Source: Microbacterium galbinum (GTDB lineage: Bacteria; Actinomycetota; Actinomycetes; Actinomycetales; Microbacteriaceae). Taken from it: 64,000 nt of DNA. The position numbers and the translations under genes are program-made. Positions 1 through 7,478 of this stretch are shown one piece after another. The notes under the pieces were generated by a model. That model made no database searches. It had not been told where the DNA came from and was given only the letters and a program-made list of their open reading frames with translations. The first letter of the stretch is position 1. The number at the start of each line of letters is the position of its first letter. The stretch spans positions 3,191,630 through 3,255,629 of the forward strand of contig NZ_CP078077.1 in assembly GCF_023101185.1 (NCBI RefSeq), given 5' to 3'.

Positions 1-1
1 C

Positions 2-88
2 GAGGCGGAGGTGCTGGCGATCACGGGTCTCGGGTGTGCGGACGGGCGACTCTTCGACGCCGATCCCGCGCACCACGAGGAGTCCTGA
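2..88 (+). CDS. C-terminal tail of an unidentified protein (cut by window edge)
   Basis: An open frame enters from the left edge and stops with TGA at 86-88. The 28 visible residues read EAEVLAITGLGCADGRLFDA followed by DPAHHEES. They are too few to assign a family. The frame ends seven bases before the convergent regulator stop at 96, which suits a gene end rather than a chance frame. Confidence 0.5.
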   Translation, partial: EAEVLAITGLGCADGRLFDADPAHHEES

Positions 89-95
89 CCGAGGA

Positions 96-932
96 TCAGA
101 CCTTCTGCGTCCCCAGCACGCGCAGGAACTCGAGCTTGCTCGCCGCCTCGCTGCCCGGCGCCGCGGTGAGCACGATGAGCGCCTGGGACTCGTCCTCGGT
201 GAACAGCGCCTGACAGTCGACCTCGATCTCACCGAGCTCGGGATGGATCATCGTCTTGTGCTGCTCGAAGCGCCTGCTCACCTCGTGGTTCTCCCAGAGC
301 CCGATGAACTCCTCGCTGCGCGCCGAGAGTTCTCCCGCGATCTCGCCCGCCCGCGATCGCGCCCCCATCACGCCGTGCGCGGCGCGCAACGAGGCCACCA
401 GGGCGCGGCTCTGGCGGGCGTGGTCGGCCTCGGGATAGCGCCGCCGCTCGCTCTCGGGCATCGCGAACCACCGGTAGATGCCGCTGCGCTCGAGTCCCGT
501 CAGCGCGCTGGCGTCGCCGAGGAGGGCCCGAGCGGCGTCGTTCTGCACGAGCACCTCGTCGAGGACCGAGACCACGAACGCCGGGGTGTCGTGCAGGCGG
601 TCGAGCACGCGCAGGATGCCGGGCCGCACGTACTCCGTGACGTGCGCGCGATCGGGGGCGCTGTAGCCGCACAAGCGGTAGAGGTAGTCGCGCTCGTCTT
701 CGCTGAGCCGGAGCGCACGAGCGAGCGATGAGAGGATCTGCGCGCTGGGCTGCGGTCCACGGCGCTGCTCGAGGCGCGTGTAGTAGTCCGTCGACATCGT
801 CGCGAGCTGAGCGACCTCCTCGCGACGCAGCCCGGCCGTACGCCGACGCGGCCCCGGCGACAACCCCACGTCGTCGGGGGTCAACGCCTCCCGGCGACGG
901 AGGAGGAAGTCGGCCAGCGCATCACGATCCAC
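96..932 (-). CDS. XRE-family regulator with MmyB-like ligand-binding domain
   Basis: 278 aa. An N-terminal helix-turn-helix of the XRE type covers about residues 10-75 (LRREEVAQLA, then STDYYTRLEQRRG, a signature of this subfamily). The C-terminal two thirds is the PAS-like MmyB ligand-binding domain, with the usual PAFVVSVLDEVLVQNDAA stretch near residue 120. MmyB-like factors are often found divergent from a short-chain dehydrogenase, and that is the arrangement here: the SDR gene begins 100 bp away on the other strand. A perfect inverted repeat lies between them and is the likely operator. The ligand is unknown. Function as a local repressor or activator of the SDR gene is inferred. Confidence 0.9.
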   Translation of the reverse strand: MDRDALADFLLRRREALTPDDVGLSPGPRRRTAGLRREEVAQLATMSTDYYTRLEQRRGPQPSAQILSSLARALRLSEDERDYLYRLCGYSAPDRAHVTEYVRPGILRVLDRLHDTPAFVVSVLDEVLVQNDAARALLGDASALTGLERSGIYRWFAMPESERRRYPEADHARQSRALVASLRAAHGVMGARSRAGEIAGELSARSEEFIGLWENHEVSRRFEQHKTMIHPELGEIEVDCQALFTEDESQALIVLTAAPGSEAASKLEFLRVLGTQKV

Positions 933-961
933 CCCCCGAGTATCCCGCGAGTCGCCGACCC

Positions 962-988
962 GATCCAGGGATCGTCGCTCCCTGGATC
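962..988. promoter_or_regulatory. Perfect inverted repeat, likely operator of the XRE/SDR pair
   Basis: GATCCAGGGA (962-971) and TCCCTGGATC (979-988) are exact reverse complements separated by 7 bases. The repeat lies between the divergent starts at 932 and 1033, where a dimeric helix-turn-helix regulator would be expected to bind. No T-run follows it, so a terminator is unlikely. Confidence 0.65.
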
Positions 989-1032
989 AGCCGTCTCTGG
1001 AGCGGTCCATGCGATCGACGGAGGCTGGACGC

Positions 1033-1797
1033 ATGAACATCAGCGGAAACACCATCTTCATCCCCGGAGCGACGAGCGGCATCGGCCTCGCGCTCGCCCT
1101 CGCCCTGCGCGATCGCGGCAACACCGTGATCGTCGGCGGCCGGCGCACCGACCGTCTGGAGGCGATCGCCGCCGAGCACCCGGATCTCGGAACCGTGCGG
1201 ATCGACACCGCGGATGCCGGGAGCATCGAGGACGCCGCCCGCACGGTGCTCGCCGAGCATCCCTCCCTCAACGTGCTCGTGACGATGGCGGGCATCATGC
1301 GCACGGAGGACTGGCGCACGCCGGACGGTTTCCTCGCCACGGCCGAGGAGATCGTCACCACGAACGTCCTGGGGCCGATCCGCCTCATCGCGGCGTTCGT
1401 CGAGCACCTGCGACGTATGCCCGACGCCACGATCATGACGGTGTCCTCCGGGCTCGCCTTCGCTCCGCTGCGGGTCACGCCGACGTACAACGCGAGCAAG
1501 GCGGCGATCCACATGCTCAGCGAATCGCTGCGTCTCCAGTTCGAGGGATCGAGCGTCTCGGTCATCGAGCTCGAGCCCCCGGCCGTGCGCACCGACCTCA
1601 TGCCCGGGCACGCCGAGAACGACGCGGCGATGCCGCTCGACGAGTTCATCGCGGAGGTCATGACACTGCTCGAAACCCGGCCCGACGCCTCGGAGGTGCA
1701 GGTCGAGCGAGTGAAGTTCCTCCGCTACGGCGAGGCGCGCGGGGACTACGCACAGGTGGTCGCCGCACTCAACAGCACCGACCCGCACGGGAAGTGA
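1033..1797 (+). CDS. SDR-family oxidoreductase (DltE-like)
   Basis: 254 aa Rossmann-fold short-chain dehydrogenase. It begins MNISGNTIFIPGATSGIG, which holds the cofactor-binding TGxxxGIG-type loop in the variant GATSGIG. The catalytic Tyr and Lys sit in YNASKAA, with the preceding Ser in TVSSGLA. The start at 1033 is preferred over an in-frame ATG at 1009 because GGAGG-like bases lie just upstream (1020-1025). The substrate cannot be predicted. The gene is divergent from the MmyB-like regulator and probably controlled by it. A strong hairpin follows the stop codon. Confidence 0.88.
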   Translation: MNISGNTIFIPGATSGIGLALALALRDRGNTVIVGGRRTDRLEAIAAEHPDLGTVRIDTADAGSIEDAARTVLAEHPSLNVLVTMAGIMRTEDWRTPDGFLATAEEIVTTNVLGPIRLIAAFVEHLRRMPDATIMTVSSGLAFAPLRVTPTYNASKAAIHMLSESLRLQFEGSSVSVIELEPPAVRTDLMPGHAENDAAMPLDEFIAEVMTLLETRPDASEVQVERVKFLRYGEARGDYAQVVAALNSTDPHGK

Positions 1798-1801
1798 GAG
1801 C

Positions 1802-1831
1802 GGCCGGGGCACCGGCCCCGGTGCCCCGGCC
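1802..1831. terminator. Bidirectional terminator hairpin between SDR gene and ldh
   Basis: GGCCGGGGCACC (1802-1813) pairs with GGTGCCCCGGCC (1820-1831) across a 6-base loop, a 12-bp all-matched GC-rich stem. It lies between two convergent stop codons (1797 and 1855). Confidence 0.75.
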
Positions 1832-1854
1832 CACATCTCCGGGGGCGAATGCGG

Positions 1855-2808
1855 TCAGGCGCGCAGGGTCGTGGCGGCCGAGCGGAGCGCGTCGGCGGAT
1901 CCGCGCAGCAATGCCAGCTCGGAGTCGGAGAACGACGTGTTCCGGATCGGCACGGCACCCGAGGCGCTGACGATCGACGGCACCGAGAGTGCGACGCCGT
2001 CGATCCCGTGGAAGTCGTCGAGCACCGTGCTCACCGGCATCACCGCGTGCTCGTCGTGCAGGATCGCCTCGACGATGCGTGCGCTCGAGAGACCGATCGC
2101 GTAGTTGGTCGCTCCTTTGCCGCGGATGACCTTATAGGCCGCGTCGCGGACGTCGACGGCGATCTCGTCGAGCTCGGCGAGCGTGAAACGGGGATGCTCG
2201 GGGGTCTCCCATTCGAGGATCGGCACGGTTCCGATCGTGGCCCGCGACCACAGGGGGAACTCGGTGTCGCCGTGCTCGCCCACGATGTGCGCATGCACGC
2301 TCGCCGTCGAGACGCCCGCTCGCTGCGCCAGCTTCCAGCGCAGCCGCGAGGTGTCCAGCACGGTACCGGACGCGAAGATGCGCTCGGGCGGCAGACCCGT
2401 CTCCTGCTGGGCGATGACGGTGAGCACGTCACAGGGGTTGGTGACGATCACGTACACGGCGTTCGGGGCCACCTCGAGGAGTTCCGGCATCATGCGTCGG
2501 ATGATCCCCGCGTTCACGTCCGCGAGCTCGATCCGCGTCTGACCGGGCCTCTGCTTCGCCCCGGCGGTGATCACGACCACGTGGGAGCCTGCGGCGACGG
2601 AGACGTCGCTGCCGCCGATGATGTCGCTCGTTCCCGTGAACTGCGTACCGTGCGCGAGGTCGAGCACCTCGGCCTCGACCTTCTCGGTCGCGATGTCGTA
2701 GAGGGCGATGTGCCTCGCGGACCCCCGGATCAGCGCTGCATAGGCCACGCTCGATCCGACGCTGCCCGCGCCGACGACCGTGAGCTTCGAGTTCTCGATG
2801 ATCTCCAT
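1855..2808 (-). CDS. ldh: L-lactate dehydrogenase
   Basis: 317 aa, the usual length for bacterial L-LDH. It interconverts pyruvate and L-lactate with NAD(H). The NAD-binding glycine motif is at the N terminus (VVGAGSVGSSVAYA, residues about 10-23). ITAGAKQRPGQTR, the mobile substrate loop with its Arg, VTNPCDVLT and the catalytic His motif GEHGDTEFPLWS are all present and in order. The frame extends upstream to 2901, but that extension is Arg/Pro-rich and unlike the family, so the ATG at 2808 was chosen. The gene is monocistronic, between a terminator and the divergent methyltransferase gene. Confidence 0.95.
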   Translation of the reverse strand: MEIIENSKLTVVGAGSVGSSVAYAALIRGSARHIALYDIATEKVEAEVLDLAHGTQFTGTSDIIGGSDVSVAAGSHVVVITAGAKQRPGQTRIELADVNAGIIRRMMPELLEVAPNAVYVIVTNPCDVLTVIAQQETGLPPERIFASGTVLDTSRLRWKLAQRAGVSTASVHAHIVGEHGDTEFPLWSRATIGTVPILEWETPEHPRFTLAELDEIAVDVRDAAYKVIRGKGATNYAIGLSSARIVEAILHDEHAVMPVSTVLDDFHGIDGVALSVPSIVSASGAVPIRNTSFSDSELALLRGSADALRSAATTLRA

Positions 2809-2849
2809 CCGCCCAGTGTGGCAGGTGGCCGGGTGGATAGCATGGGGCG

Positions 2850-3764
2850 GTGTTCGCCGGCATCCGCATCGCTCCCCCGGCGGCACGCGCGTACTTCGCA
2901 CTGCAGGCCGTGGCCGGCGGATGCTGGTGGCTCGGAGTGCTCCTGCTCCCCGTGATCCGCGCGGCGACGCTCGACGGACTCCCCGTTCTCCCGATCGCGA
3001 TCGCCGACATCCCTCTCTTCGTCGGAGGGTCGGCGCTCGCCGCGTGCGGCGTGCGGGCGGCGGTCTGGATCGTCACCTCCTGGACCGTGCTCGTGGCGGG
3101 CGGGATGGTCGTGTATGCGACCGTCACCGGTCTGGCCGGGTGGGGTGCGCTGCTCATGGTGACCGCCGCGGCGGGGAGTCTCGCCGCCGGCATCGTGATC
3201 ATCGTCTGCCGGGCACCCTTCGAGTGGATCGCCCGTGGACCGTTCGCCTTCCGTACCTCCCGCGCCCAGGGGCGCGCCCGGGTGATGGCGCGCACGGGAC
3301 TTCAGACCCTGTTCTTCTGGGGCGTGTTCCTCGGGCTCCTCCCGCTGCTCATCGCCATGGTCGAGGCTCGGTGGGGGCTTCATCTCGAGCTGCCTCTCGC
3401 GCTCCGTCTGACCGGTGTCGCGCTGTTCCTCGCCGCGACCGCCCTGGGCCTCTGGTCGGCGATCACGATGTCGCTACTCGGCGAGGGCACGCCGCTCCCC
3501 TCCGAGATGGCGCGCCGTCTCGTCATCGCCGGTCCGTACCGCTTCGTGCGCAACCCGATGGCCGTCGCCGGCATCTCCCAGGGCATCGCGGTCGGGTTGA
3601 TGCTCGGCTCCTGGCTGGTCGTCGTCTACGCGCTGTGCGGCTCGCTGGTGTGGAACACCGCCGTGCGTCCGATCGAGGAAGCCGATCTCGCGGAGCGGTT
3701 CGGCGACGACTATGCCGACTACCGCCGCCGAGTCACCTGCTGGGTGCCGCGGTTCGCCGGCTGA
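2850..3764 (+). CDS. Integral membrane methyltransferase-like protein (ICMT/PEMT-type fold)
   Basis: 304 aa with a GTG start. At least seven hydrophobic segments are visible. The C-terminal region GPYRFVRNPMAVAGI (about 230-245), then ERFGDDYADYRRRVTCWVPR, is the signature of the isoprenylcysteine carboxyl methyltransferase / phospholipid methyltransferase group: the RNPM motif and the E-x-x-L-x-x-x-F-x-x-x-Y-x-x-Y-x-x-x-V-x-x-W/P tail that forms the SAM pocket. Bacterial members act on varied membrane substrates and the one here is unknown. The roughly 60 residues before the motif are not typical and may be an extra N-terminal membrane module. Confidence 0.75.
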   Translation: MFAGIRIAPPAARAYFALQAVAGGCWWLGVLLLPVIRAATLDGLPVLPIAIADIPLFVGGSALAACGVRAAVWIVTSWTVLVAGGMVVYATVTGLAGWGALLMVTAAAGSLAAGIVIIVCRAPFEWIARGPFAFRTSRAQGRARVMARTGLQTLFFWGVFLGLLPLLIAMVEARWGLHLELPLALRLTGVALFLAATALGLWSAITMSLLGEGTPLPSEMARRLVIAGPYRFVRNPMAVAGISQGIAVGLMLGSWLVVVYALCGSLVWNTAVRPIEEADLAERFGDDYADYRRRVTCWVPRFAG

Positions 3765-4038
3765 CGGTTCGCGCGCACCCTGTCGAGCGACCCGAGTGCA
3801 CGTAAACGAAGAGATTTCGGCCCCGACACGCCGTTTCTCGCTTGTCGTCCGGCCCAGAGACGTGAAATGGTATCCCGGGCGGATCCCCCACCGCTCGTCC
3901 TCCGGTTCCTGCGTGACTCCCCTACTCGTCGGAACCTCGTGCTCCATCCATGCCGCTCCGCCCATCGCGGGCAGAGCGAGTCACCGAGCGAGCCACGAAA
4001 CCCCACCGATCGACCATCGGGGAGCGAAGGAGGAGGGT

Positions 4039-5127
4039 GTGGCCAGCACTTACATCGAGACCGGCGGTCACGTGCGGGTGTACGACGACGCCGTGCGCAC
4101 CCACCAGGCGTTCCCGCTGGGGACCTATCGGGTCAGCTTCACCTCGAAAGAGGGCTTCAGCCTCGTGCGCATCGATGATCTGACCGTCGGAGCGGAGCGC
4201 GTCTACGGAGGCCGCGATCGCAAAGTCGCCAAGATCTTCCGCTCCTACGCTCTCTCCGACCGCAGCCTCGGGGTCATGCTCTCGGGCGACAAGGGCATCG
4301 GCAAGTCGCTGTTCCTGCGCATGGTCGCCGAGGCCGCGCGCGAGCAGGGCCTGCCCGTGGTGGTCGTCTCCGAGGACCACGACGGCATCGTGGAGTTCCT
4401 CGACAGCCTCGACGAGTGCCTCATCGTCTTCGACGAGTTCGAGAAGATCTTCCCGGCGGGCCGCCGAGGAATCACCGACGGGTTGAATCGGCAGAACCAG
4501 TTCCTATCGCTGTTCGACGGACTCTCCTCGGTGAAGCGCGTCTACTGCCTCTCGGTGAACGCGATCGCCGACGTGAGCACCTATCTGGTCAACCGCCCCG
4601 GCCGGTTCCACTACCACCTGCGCTTCGACTATCCGGGTCCCGACGAGGTGCGGCAGTACCTTCTCGATCAGGCACCGAACGCGCACCCCGACGAGATCGA
4701 GAACGTGGCGTTGTTCTCGCGGCGGGCGCGGCTGAACTACGACCATCTGCGGGCGATCGCCTTCGAGCTGCAGCAGCCCGACACGCTGTTCGCCGAGATC
4801 GTCGACGATCTCAACATCAAATCGGTCGAGCCCGGCACGTATCGCATCGAGGCGCGCTTTCCCGACGGCAAGGTCTGGTTCGACGAGGTCGAGATGAACC
4901 TGTTCGAGCGCGGAGACGTCGGGCGCACGTTCGAGCTGCGCAACGGAACCCGCTCGCTCTTCGCGTCGTTCGTGCCGCGCGATCTGATCTTCGAACCCGA
5001 CGGCAGCATCTTCGTGCCGATCGATCGACTCGATCTGCTCGGTGACGACGACGAGGAACCGGAGGTCTATCCGACGACCGTCAGCCTCGCGCTCGTCGCC
5101 CCGGCGACCTATGGATTCGGACTCTGA
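4039..5127 (+). CDS. AAA+ ATPase with flanking beta-rich domains, function unknown
   Basis: 362 aa from a GTG start with AAGGAGG 5 bases upstream. The frame is open back to 3712 but that stretch is low-complexity and lacks a ribosome site. Visible order: a beta-rich N-terminal region (1-60); Walker A GDKGIGKS (83-90); Walker B LIVFDEFEK (128-136); sensor-1 Asn in LSVNAIAD; an arginine-finger-like RPGRF (186-190); then a helical region and a second beta-rich domain (about 265-362). The AAA core resembles single-protein AAA modules seen in phages and mobile regions. No protease, nuclease or helicase domain is recognisable. The gene is convergent with the HU gene and sits at the end of the flagellar cluster. 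The 274 bases before it show no clear structure. Confidence 0.75.
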   Translation: MASTYIETGGHVRVYDDAVRTHQAFPLGTYRVSFTSKEGFSLVRIDDLTVGAERVYGGRDRKVAKIFRSYALSDRSLGVMLSGDKGIGKSLFLRMVAEAAREQGLPVVVVSEDHDGIVEFLDSLDECLIVFDEFEKIFPAGRRGITDGLNRQNQFLSLFDGLSSVKRVYCLSVNAIADVSTYLVNRPGRFHYHLRFDYPGPDEVRQYLLDQAPNAHPDEIENVALFSRRARLNYDHLRAIAFELQQPDTLFAEIVDDLNIKSVEPGTYRIEARFPDGKVWFDEVEMNLFERGDVGRTFELRNGTRSLFASFVPRDLIFEPDGSIFVPIDRLDLLGDDDEEPEVYPTTVSLALVAPATYGFGL

Positions 5128-5140
5128 CGTCCGGGCCCGT

Positions 5141-5174
5141 GTCGTTCAGTCGGTGACGTCCTTCAGTCGGTGAC
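5141..5174. repeat. 17-bp tandem duplication over the HU stop codon
   Basis: GTCGTTCAGTCGGTGAC (5141-5157) is followed directly by GTCCTTCAGTCGGTGAC (5158-5174), one mismatch in 17. The second copy holds the last codons and stop of the HU gene on the minus strand. The first copy lies just downstream of it. It looks like a small local duplication. Confidence 0.8.
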
Positions 5175-5477
5175 CTTGACGCGACGATTGACCTCGCGGG
5201 TCGCGGAGAACTTCAGCACCGTGTAGTCGGTGACCTCGCCGGCGCCCTCGTCCTTGCCGAACTGCACGCGGTGTCCCTTGTGGGTCTGCGGATAGAACTT
5301 GCCGAAGTTGGTGAGGGTGACGGTGTTGCCCTGGCTGACGAGATCGAGGAGTTCGTCGATCATCGCGTTGTACGCCGTCTGAGCGGCGAAGACCGAGATC
5401 CCTCCGCGTCGCGCGAATCGCTGTACGAATTCGCGCTTGCTCACGCGATTGGCCTCGAGCGTCTTGGATGTGCTCAT
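5163..5477 (-). CDS. HU-family DNA-binding protein
   Basis: 104 aa, close to the 90-100 aa of HU/IHF. Helices at the N terminus (SKREFVQRFARRGG, then NAMIDELLDLVSQG) lead into the beta-saddle start VTLTNFGKFYPQTHKGHRV, where canonical HU has L-x-G-F-G-x-F. The tip Arg-Asn-Pro motif of classical HU is replaced by DEGAGEVTDYTV, so DNA bending may differ. The frame runs up to 5546, but the ATG at 5477 has AGGGGA upstream and was chosen. It is probably not the main nucleoid HU. The gene lies downstream of the fliW operon after a 125-base gap and is convergent with the AAA+ gene. Confidence 0.8.
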   Translation of the reverse strand: MSTSKTLEANRVSKREFVQRFARRGGISVFAAQTAYNAMIDELLDLVSQGNTVTLTNFGKFYPQTHKGHRVQFGKDEGAGEVTDYTVLKFSATREVNRRVKVTD

Positions 5478-5602
5478 GCTCTGTACCGTCCCCTGGTGTG
5501 TTCGCTCGTCGCCGAGCGTCTTGCGCTGCGCCCCTGACAGCTGCACCGGTGATTCGTCGAAGGCCCCCCTGCGACGAACCGGGATCAGCGAGGCCCCAGC
5601 CC

Positions 5603-6166
5603 TTACCCCTCAGAGGATAGTGCCTCTTCCTTGGTATATGCGGTGAACTCCGGTTTCACCTGATTCTTCCGTATTTTCGCGATTTCTCGGGCCGAGCGCG
5701 CGGCGGCGGTCGACATCTCGATCTGCGTACGGATGTCGAGGCCGCGTTCGTCGGCGCTCACCGAGAGCTCGGTCGGCTCGAGCGTCTTGGTGTTCACCAC
5801 CACGTCGCCGTCGTTGATCAGCAGATCAGCCTTCACACCGTAGGCGCGGCCGACGACCGCCCCGCGCGCATCGAGCAGCGACGCGGTGTTCTCGCCGGCG
5901 GCCTCGGCGATCGCGGCGAGTTGGGCCACGGTGTAGCGGGCAGAGTTCTCGTACTCCGCATCGGACGGCTCCTCCTTCGAGGGGACGAGTGCGAGTTCGG
6001 TCTCCCCCGGTGCCCGACGGTCGCCGGGGTGCACCCGCGCATCGAGGTGGTGGACGGCGCCGTCCGCATCGTCGCCGACGATGAAGCGGTCATCGTAGGC
6101 GAGGACCACGAGGTTGACCCCCTTCGTCGCACCGGGACCGTGCGTACGAGAGCGAAGATCGACCAT
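5603..6166 (-). CDS. Unrecognised protein encoded directly after fliW
   Basis: 187 aa. The start lies three bases after the fliW stop, so the two are almost certainly co-transcribed and translationally linked. The N-terminal third is hydrophilic and charged, the middle reads NTASLLDARGAVVGRAYGVK and then LLINDGDVVVNTKTLEP, suggesting beta strands, and the C terminus is basic and helical (ARSAREIAKIRKN). There is no signal peptide, membrane segment or Cys cluster. I do not recognise the family. Being the last gene of the flgN-flgK-flgL-fliW unit suggests a role linked to late flagellar assembly or regulation, but this rests on position only. Confidence 0.7.
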   Translation of the reverse strand: MVDLRSRTHGPGATKGVNLVVLAYDDRFIVGDDADGAVHHLDARVHPGDRRAPGETELALVPSKEEPSDAEYENSARYTVAQLAAIAEAAGENTASLLDARGAVVGRAYGVKADLLINDGDVVVNTKTLEPTELSVSADERGLDIRTQIEMSTAAARSAREIAKIRKNQVKPEFTAYTKEEALSSEG

Positions 6167-6169
6167 CCG

Positions 6170-6580
6170 TCACCGTCCGCCGAGAAGCGAACGGATCGGG
6201 TAGGTCTGATCCTCGAGGATCACCTGCACCGCGCGCCCGTTTCCGGGGTGGACGACGATCGGCGCGCGCAGATTCACGTGCACACCCTCGTCCCCGGGGT
6301 TGGCCACGACCAGCATCCGGAGCGCATCGTCCGCGGATGCTCCGATCTCGGCGCGGACGGATGCCGGAACCTTCGGCGCGTAAGCAGGATCGACGAACGG
6401 CGCCTCCACCACGAACAGGCGCACCTCGGCATCCGTCGCGCGGAGCGCGTACAGACCGTCGGCCCCCTCGATGCTCTCGAGGGTGAACGTCGTGTACGGG
6501 GCCAGGCCGAGCATGGGCGAGGTGAACTCGATCACGCGGGCTGCCGACTCGATGTTCGCTCGGGCGGTCGTCGCGGTCAT
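6170..6580 (-). CDS. fliW: Flagellar assembly factor FliW
   Basis: 136 aa, normal for FliW (about 130-150). FliW binds both flagellin and CsrA. Free flagellin titrates FliW, which releases CsrA to block flagellin translation. Visible family features are the FTSPMLGLAPYTTFTLESI start (the G-x-x-x-F-x-L region), the LFVVEAP strand and the end motif VNLRAPIVVHPGNGRAVQVI followed by LEDQTYPIR, typical of FliW (N-L-x-A-P-I-v-v-n, then Q-x-I-L). The ATG overlaps the flgL stop as ATGA. csrA is encoded 3 kb upstream on the same strand and candidate CsrA sites occur in flagellar leaders, so the partner switch seems complete. Confidence 0.93.
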   Translation of the reverse strand: MTATTARANIESAARVIEFTSPMLGLAPYTTFTLESIEGADGLYALRATDAEVRLFVVEAPFVDPAYAPKVPASVRAEIGASADDALRMLVVANPGDEGVHVNLRAPIVVHPGNGRAVQVILEDQTYPIRSLLGGR

Positions 6581-7464
6581 CGCAGGAACTCCAGGAGGTT
6601 GGTCTGCAGCGACTTGGCGGTCACCTGCAGGGCGGATTGGAAGACGAGCTCGGCGGACTGCAACCGCACGAGGACCTCGAGGCTGTCGACGTTCTCGACC
6701 TCGGCACGACGCGCCTCGAGGTCGGTGGAGGTGGCGAGGTTCTGCGAGGCCGCGCGCTCGATCTGGACCTGCCGGGCACCGGTCGTGCCGCGCGCGGCGA
6801 TGACGTCCTTCAGGCGCGCGTCGATGTCGTCGAGGCGCGGGCCGACGTTCGCTCCGCTGCGCAGTTCGGCCGCGATGTCCCTCAGAAGCGCGAAAGCGCT
6901 GTTCGCTCCCTCGCCGAAGGCCTGCGAGCCGTCGAAATCGACGCGAACCGTCTCGTTGTCGCTGATACGTCGCTGCACGCCGTCTCCCGGGCTGCCGTGG
7001 AACGCGAAGGTGTCGGGGTCGAACGCGGCACCGGCATCGCCGGTCCCGGCGAAGACGCTGCGGCCCAGCACCGTCGTGTTCGCCTGAGCGAGCAGCTCCG
7101 CGCTGATCGTCTCGAGCTCCTGCGCGATGGATTCCCTCGCCGTCGGGCTCAGTGCCCCGGAGTTCGCTCCCTGCGCCGTCAGATCGCGGGCCCGGTTGAG
7201 CAGGTCGGTGCTCGCTCCGAGCGCCGTGTCGACCGTGGTGACCCAGGCCATACCGTCGCTCAGATTCCGTGCGAACTGTGCGACCCGCGCCTGTTCGCCG
7301 TGCACGCCGAGCGTCGTCGCGGCGGCGGCGGGATCCTCGCTCGGCGAGCGGAAGGCGCGCTGCGAGGCGGCCTGGTTCTGCAGGCGCTCGCGGTCCGCGA
7401 GGTTGGTCTGCAGCGTGCGCAGCGACTGCTGCGTCATGGTGCTGCTCGTGATGCGTCCGATCAT
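6577..7464 (-). CDS. flgL: Flagellar hook-associated protein 3 (FlgL)
   Basis: 295 aa, in the family range. FlgL is the second hook-filament junction protein and forms an adapter ring between FlgK and flagellin. The N terminus MIGRITSSTMTQQSLRTLQ and the following coiled-coil with RAFRSPSEDPAAA match the FlgL/flagellin D0-D1 helix (flagellin has R-I-N-R-A-A-D-D-A-A-G). The C-terminal helix ends LQTNLLEFLR, the partner D0 helix. It lies between flgK and fliW with a 14-base gap to flgK. Confidence 0.95.
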   Translation of the reverse strand: MIGRITSSTMTQQSLRTLQTNLADRERLQNQAASQRAFRSPSEDPAAAATTLGVHGEQARVAQFARNLSDGMAWVTTVDTALGASTDLLNRARDLTAQGANSGALSPTARESIAQELETISAELLAQANTTVLGRSVFAGTGDAGAAFDPDTFAFHGSPGDGVQRRISDNETVRVDFDGSQAFGEGANSAFALLRDIAAELRSGANVGPRLDDIDARLKDVIAARGTTGARQVQIERAASQNLATSTDLEARRAEVENVDSLEVLVRLQSAELVFQSALQVTAKSLQTNLLEFLR

Positions 7465-7478
7465 GGTCGACTCCCGGG

